DNA of 64,000 bases from Diplolepis rosae (taxonomy: Eukaryota; Arthropoda; Insecta; Hymenoptera; Diplolepididae). The notes under the pieces were generated by a model. That model was given only the letters and a program-made list of their open reading frames with translations. It was not told the origin of the DNA and searched no databases. A program made the position numbers and the translations under genes. How positions within the stretch are numbered: position 1 is the first letter of the stretch; every line of letters starts with the position of its first letter. The stretch is from contig JAPYXD010000723.1 of assembly GCA_030998225.1 (NCBI GenBank), forward strand, positions 20,806,001 through 20,870,000, read 5' to 3'. Positions 59,731-64,000 of this stretch are shown here, in pieces.

Positions 59731-59997
59731 CTTTTCTTCAGTATATCGTAGCATATTTCCGTACATGTTCATTGTTTTATTGACCCTCAGTAATAAATCT
59801 GTGATATAGTTAATTCGCCATAGGGTCAGTTCTTTTTCAAATTTTTTATTTTAAAGAGAGCATGAAAATTGGAAAAGGCAAATGTTTCGGCCACAAATGG
59901 GGGCCCTCTTCAGTGTCAAACAATTTTTATTTGCATTAAAATATAAAAGATTAAAATTTGACTAGCTGGAAACGAGCAAGGCACAATGATTGGTTTG

Positions 59998-62894
59998 TTA
60001 CATTCTCATCATGGATGAGAAGGTATTGGTTTCATGTGAAAAATGACTTTCGAAATTTTCATCAAATCTTTACGTTTTGAGACCCCCTGAGTCAGAAAAA
60101 ATGGTTTTTACGAAAGTGTCTGTCTGTCTGTCTGTAGGTCGTGTGCGGCATAACTCTCGATAGAATTATCAGATTGAATTGAGCTTTGGTACACTTTATC
60201 GGAGTCGAAAAAGTAAGGACAAGTTCGTTAACCAGCCACATCCAATCAAAATTGAGGGATGGAGCACTACTTTTGTGTTTTTGAAAATAATTTTTTGAAA
60301 AAATCAAAAATTTCAATACTGGTTTTAGATAGTGCTCACAAATCTCTACAAATTATCCTTATAACATTTTTTGATTAAATCAAAATTAGAAATGTTACAG
60401 CATATTCAAATTCGAAAAAAGTCAATATCAAAATTCCATTTTCCAGTTAAATTATACGAGATACGAAAAAACGTTATGATACAATATTATTTTCTACATA
60501 AAGACCTATGAATTTGAATTGTAACATTTTTTCATAAGATGCATATTTTTCTTTTTAATTAAAAAAAAAACTATTGAAAATCCAAAATTCAATTTTTTAA
60601 CAATAATATGTGAAATACGAAAAAAACGTAAGAATACAAAGTTGTTCGTTTCAAAAAGATCTACAAGTTTTATCTTACACAGTTTATGATAAAACATATA
60701 TTTTTCGTTTCAATTCCAAAAAATACGTTTAAAATTTAAAAATTCCATTTTTTAGACAAAATATGTGAGATACAAAAAAAACGTTTATATGGAAAATTGT
60801 TTGCCTAAATGAGGTTTACAAATTCTCATTAAGACATTTTGGGACAGGATGTATATTTTATGTTTTGATTTTTAATATTAAAAAAATTCGATTTTTTTTT
60901 TATTTTTGAGAGATTTGGAAGGAAATAAATTAATTTAATCATGTAATTTATTAAAAAGTTACTGAAATGTATACAGAAAATCGAGCGCAAAGCGCGAGCG
61001 TCATGATGAGAATGTGTTCCTTAAGGCTGATAGAGCCTTAAGTAAATTGAATCTCCTGTTTCACTTAAATTCAAAAAGAAATAGTGACTTTGAGAAAATG
61101 TTTTGTTATTTTTTATCGAGCCTTATAAATTAGGAGCAGTGAGTTTTACACTAACCTGAAAAGATGCAAATGAACAAAACCTACACTAACAAAAAAGGTA
61201 AAAAGGTGAGAATTGAGATCAATCCGATCAACATTTAAAAAATTAAAGTATTTTTTGTATTTTTGAAAAATACTTTTTTGGAAAATACAATATTTTAATA
61301 CCAATTTCTGATAGTTTTCAGAACGCTCTACAAAGCGCCTTTAAAAAAAATTTTAATCTAACCAAAATTTGAAAAGTTATATCATTTCAAAACTTAAAAT
61401 AAAAAAAATCAATAACAAAAATCCATTTTTCAGTCAAACTATACAAGATACGAAAAAACGTCACAATGCAAAATTGTTTGCTGAAAAAAGTTCTATAAAT
61501 TTGCATTTACACATTGCTTGATAAGATAAATATTTTTTGTTTTGATATAAAAAAAATCTGCACATTTATTATTTAAAGAATTTGAAAATCTTTCTGTGGA
61601 AAAAATGACGCTTTCGACTGCGCTGGGATTCGAGCCCAGGTCTTTCGATTTCTTATAATTTGATACTGAAGCTCAAACAAATTTTATAATAATATTACAA
61701 ATGATGTGAATTACACATTTTCTCAAAGTCACTCAATTTCTATTTGAATTTAAGTGAAACAGGAAATTCAATTTACTTAAGGCTCTATCAGCCTTAAGGA
61801 ACACATTCTCATCATGGCGCTCGCGCTTCGCGCTCGATTTTCTGTATACATTTCAGTAACTTTTTAATAAATTACATGATTGAAAGAATTTATTTGCTTC
61901 CAAATCTCTCAAAAAGGAAAAACAATCGTAGACTTTATTTAAGGAAACGATTTTGCAGAACAACGCTTATTTCGTATCTCACATATTTTGGTGAAAAAAA
62001 TCGAATTTATTTAATATTAAAAATCAAAACATAAAATATACATCCTGTCCCGAAATGTTTTAATGAGAATTTGTAGACCTCATTTAGGCAAACAATTTTC
62101 CATCTAAAAGTTTTTTTTGTATCTCACATATTTTGTCTAAAAAATGGAATTTTTGAATTCTAATCGTATTTTTTGGAATTGAAACGAAAAATATATGTTT
62201 TATCAGAAACTGTGTGAGACAAAATTTGTAGATCTTTTTGAAACTAACGACTTTGTATTGTTACGTTTTTTTCGTATTTCGAATATTATTGTTAAAAAAT
62301 TGAATTTTGGATTTTCAATAGTTTTGTTTTTAATTAAAAAGAAAAATATGCATCTTATGAAAAAATGTTACAATTCAAATTTGTAGGTCTTTATTTATTT
62401 AATAATATTGTATCATAACGTTTTTTCGTATCTCGTATAATTTAACGAGAAAATGGAATTTTGATATTGACTTTTTTCGAATTTGAATATGCTGTAACAT
62501 TTCTAATTTTGATTTAATCAAAAAATGTTATCAGGATAATTTGTAGAGATTTATGAGCACTATCTAAAAGCAGTATTGAAATTTTTGATTTTTTCAAAAA
62601 ATTATGTTCAAATACACAAAAGTAGTGCTCAACCCCTCAATTTTGATTGGATGTGGTTGGTTAACGAACTTGTCCTTGCTTTTTCGGCTCCGATAAAGTG
62701 TACCAAAGCTCAATTCAATCTGATAATTCTATCGAGAGTTATGCCGCACACGACCTACAGACAGACAGACAGACACTTTCGTAAAAACCATTTTTTCTGA
62801 CTCAGGGGGTCTCAAAACGTAAAGATTTGATGAAAATATCAAAAGTCATTTTTCACATAAAACCAATACCTTCTCATCCATGATGAGAATGTAA
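59998..62894. mobile_element. Palindromic element of 2.9 kb built from about 155-bp modules
   Basis: Left arm about 59,998-61,101 and right arm about 61,720-62,894 are inverted copies; the ends are TTACATTCTCATCATGGATG and its complement. The arms share a (TCTG)n/(CAGA)n microsatellite, TCGTGTGCGGCATAACTCTC, GCGCTCGCGCTTCGCGCTCG and TAAGGCTCTATCAGCCTTAA, and the same 74-codon frame (60316-60092 minus, 62576-62800 plus). The right arm has about 70 bp more. Much of each arm consists of degenerate units anchored on CGTATCTCACATATTTTG. The 618-bp spacer contains a tRNA-like remnant. No transposase and no clear target duplication are visible, and the divergence of the arms is greater than in the element at 47,852-51,043. 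Confidence 0.85.
61590..61680 (-). pseudogene. tRNA-like remnant inside the palindrome spacer
   Basis: The minus strand has AGACCTGGGCTCGAATCCCA with T stem CTGGG/CCCAG, followed by GCGCAGTCGAAAGCGTCATT and a T6 run with CCACAGAAAG. This matches the 3' half and trailer of the tRNA-like unit at 8704-8775 (AGACCTGGGCTCGATACCCA, AAGCGTTCC, T6, CACAGAAAA). The D and anticodon arms are decayed. Confidence 0.55.
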
Positions 62895-63915
62895 AAAAAG
62901 ACGTTTGAAAATAAAAACTTTGATTTTTTAAACAAAATATGCGAGATATGGAAAAAACAATAAATTAAATCTATCTGTAACATTTTTCCCAAAATTTTCA
63001 CTTAGACGAGCTTGACAGACGTTTTTTATCATTTTCCAAATTCTCAGGAACATATTTTGTAAAATAAAAAAGTTATCTTACATAATCTTATAAAGGAATT
63101 ATGTCACGTGGTCTGGTTGATCCATGGCCTTAAATCGTTGCAAATTTGTCTTGCCAGACACGTTACAATGGGTGATCAAATTATTATGATCACTACTATA
63201 CTTTATTTTAATGACTCGATTTTCATTTTATATCCATTAGAGCCAAACTTGCATTTAAAAATAAAAATACGATTCCTTCCTATCTCGCATGGTTTTGCTG
63301 AAAAACGGATAACGGAATTGTTTATTTTTAATAAAATTTTCCTCGTCAAAAACAAAAACTATTTGTTTTTATTAAAAAATTGTCTGAAGTGAATTTGTTT
63401 CTTAACATTTTTTTCGTATTCCGCGTAGTTTTGCTTAGAAAGAGTTTTTTATTTTTAATAATATTTTTTATTAATGAACAAAAGATATATCTTCTGTAAA
63501 ATAAATGGTCAACACCAAAGTTGTTGATCTTCCTGAAATAAATAATTTTGTTTTTTAACATTTTTTCCGTATCTCGTATATTTTGGCGGGAGAATTGAAT
63601 TTTTGATTTTTATAAAAGCGTTTTTCATTGATAAAAAAGAAATATAACTTTTATAAAAAAAAATGATAAGATGCAAATTTGTAGATCTCTTTGAATTACA
63701 AAATTTTGTATCTTAACCTTTTTTTCGTATTTCGCATAGATTTGGTGCAAAATGGAATTTTTCATTCTTGATAATGTTTTTTACGATTGAAACGAAAACT
63801 ACGTCTCCGATCAGAAAGTGATCTAGAGTAAATTTGCATATCTTTTTGAGATGAACAATTTTATTTTCTTAAAATTTTTGCCAATTTTCGTATATTTTGG
63901 CGGAATAATTGAATT
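62895..63915 (+). repeat. Further 155-bp modules outside the palindrome
   Basis: Units anchored on (T)TCGTATxxCGxxTAxxTTTG occur near 63,412, 63,567, 63,725 and 63,893, spacing 155-168 bp. Each is followed by GAATTTTTxATTTTTxA and ATTTGTAGATCTTTTTGA-like words. They match modules within the arms of 59,998-62,894 and the copy at 28,330-28,625. They continue towards the right edge of the window, so the array is incomplete. Confidence 0.7.
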
Positions 63916-64000
63916 TTTTATTTTTACAAAAACGTTTTTTACGGATAAAACCAGAACCATCGGTCAAAAGTGGCTAATTAATAAGCTCGCCCTTTCTTTT
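63916..64000. other. Window edge
   Basis: The last part of the repeat array; nothing else is seen. Confidence 0.4.

Noticed and set aside
1..64000. CRISPR arrays, bacterial operons, integrated virus
   Set aside because: No regularly spaced direct repeats with unique spacers, no prokaryotic gene order and no viral structural or polymerase gene were seen; the repeats are transposon-type inverted repeats.

Overview
The window is a 64-kb piece of an AT-rich animal genome. It has spliced genes with GT-AG introns, animal-type proteins (DNAJC16, AP-2 mu), many mariner relics and many small inverted-repeat elements. The AP-2 mu sequence and the mariner types fit an insect, and a hymenopteran is my best guess, but that is inference. 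No bacterial, viral or organellar block is visible.

Layout. Positions 1-3,740 hold a broken non-LTR retrotransposon on the minus strand, cut by the window edge. Positions 4,950-9,490 are relics: a mariner interrupted by a short element with terminal inverted repeats, a tRNA-like unit, and a small mariner next to a second inverted repeat. Two exons at 9,782-10,093 and 19,771-20,247 (plus strand) join in frame and form the C-terminal end of a gene that I tentatively relate to the mitochondria-eating protein (MIEAP/SPATA18) C-terminal domain. The 9.7-kb intron between them is packed with repeats. Positions 20,500-29,400 are again mobile-element debris: a reverse-transcriptase scrap, two mariner transposase pseudogenes, a MITE nested in one of them, a TTAA-flanked MITE and several near-complete palindromes.

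The gene-dense part runs from 33,119 to 54,252. A three-exon minus-strand gene (448 aa) encodes an acidic protein ending in a CaaX box. It is divergent from DNAJC16 (11 exons; 782 aa from the preferred start), whose first exon has a 243-codon open extension upstream. Downstream, a 3.2-kb foldback-type element with 1,219-bp arms and an exact 9-bp target-site duplication sits directly before the apparent 5' region of the AP-2 mu gene (four coding exons, 442 aa). A possible first coding exon of another gene ends at 56,215 and its remainder is not seen. The last 6 kb hold a hAT-like MITE and a 2.9-kb palindromic element built of degenerate units of about 155 bp, which continue to the right edge.

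The host genes have unrelated cell-biology roles (ER J-protein, clathrin adaptor, prenylated protein, possible mitochondrial quality control) and do not form a pathway. The unusual content is the set of long palindromic elements (47,852-51,043; 59,998-62,894; 28,855-29,390; 21,272-21,699) and the nested insertions. Exon boundaries were placed by reading frames and splice consensus only; no transcript or database check was possible.
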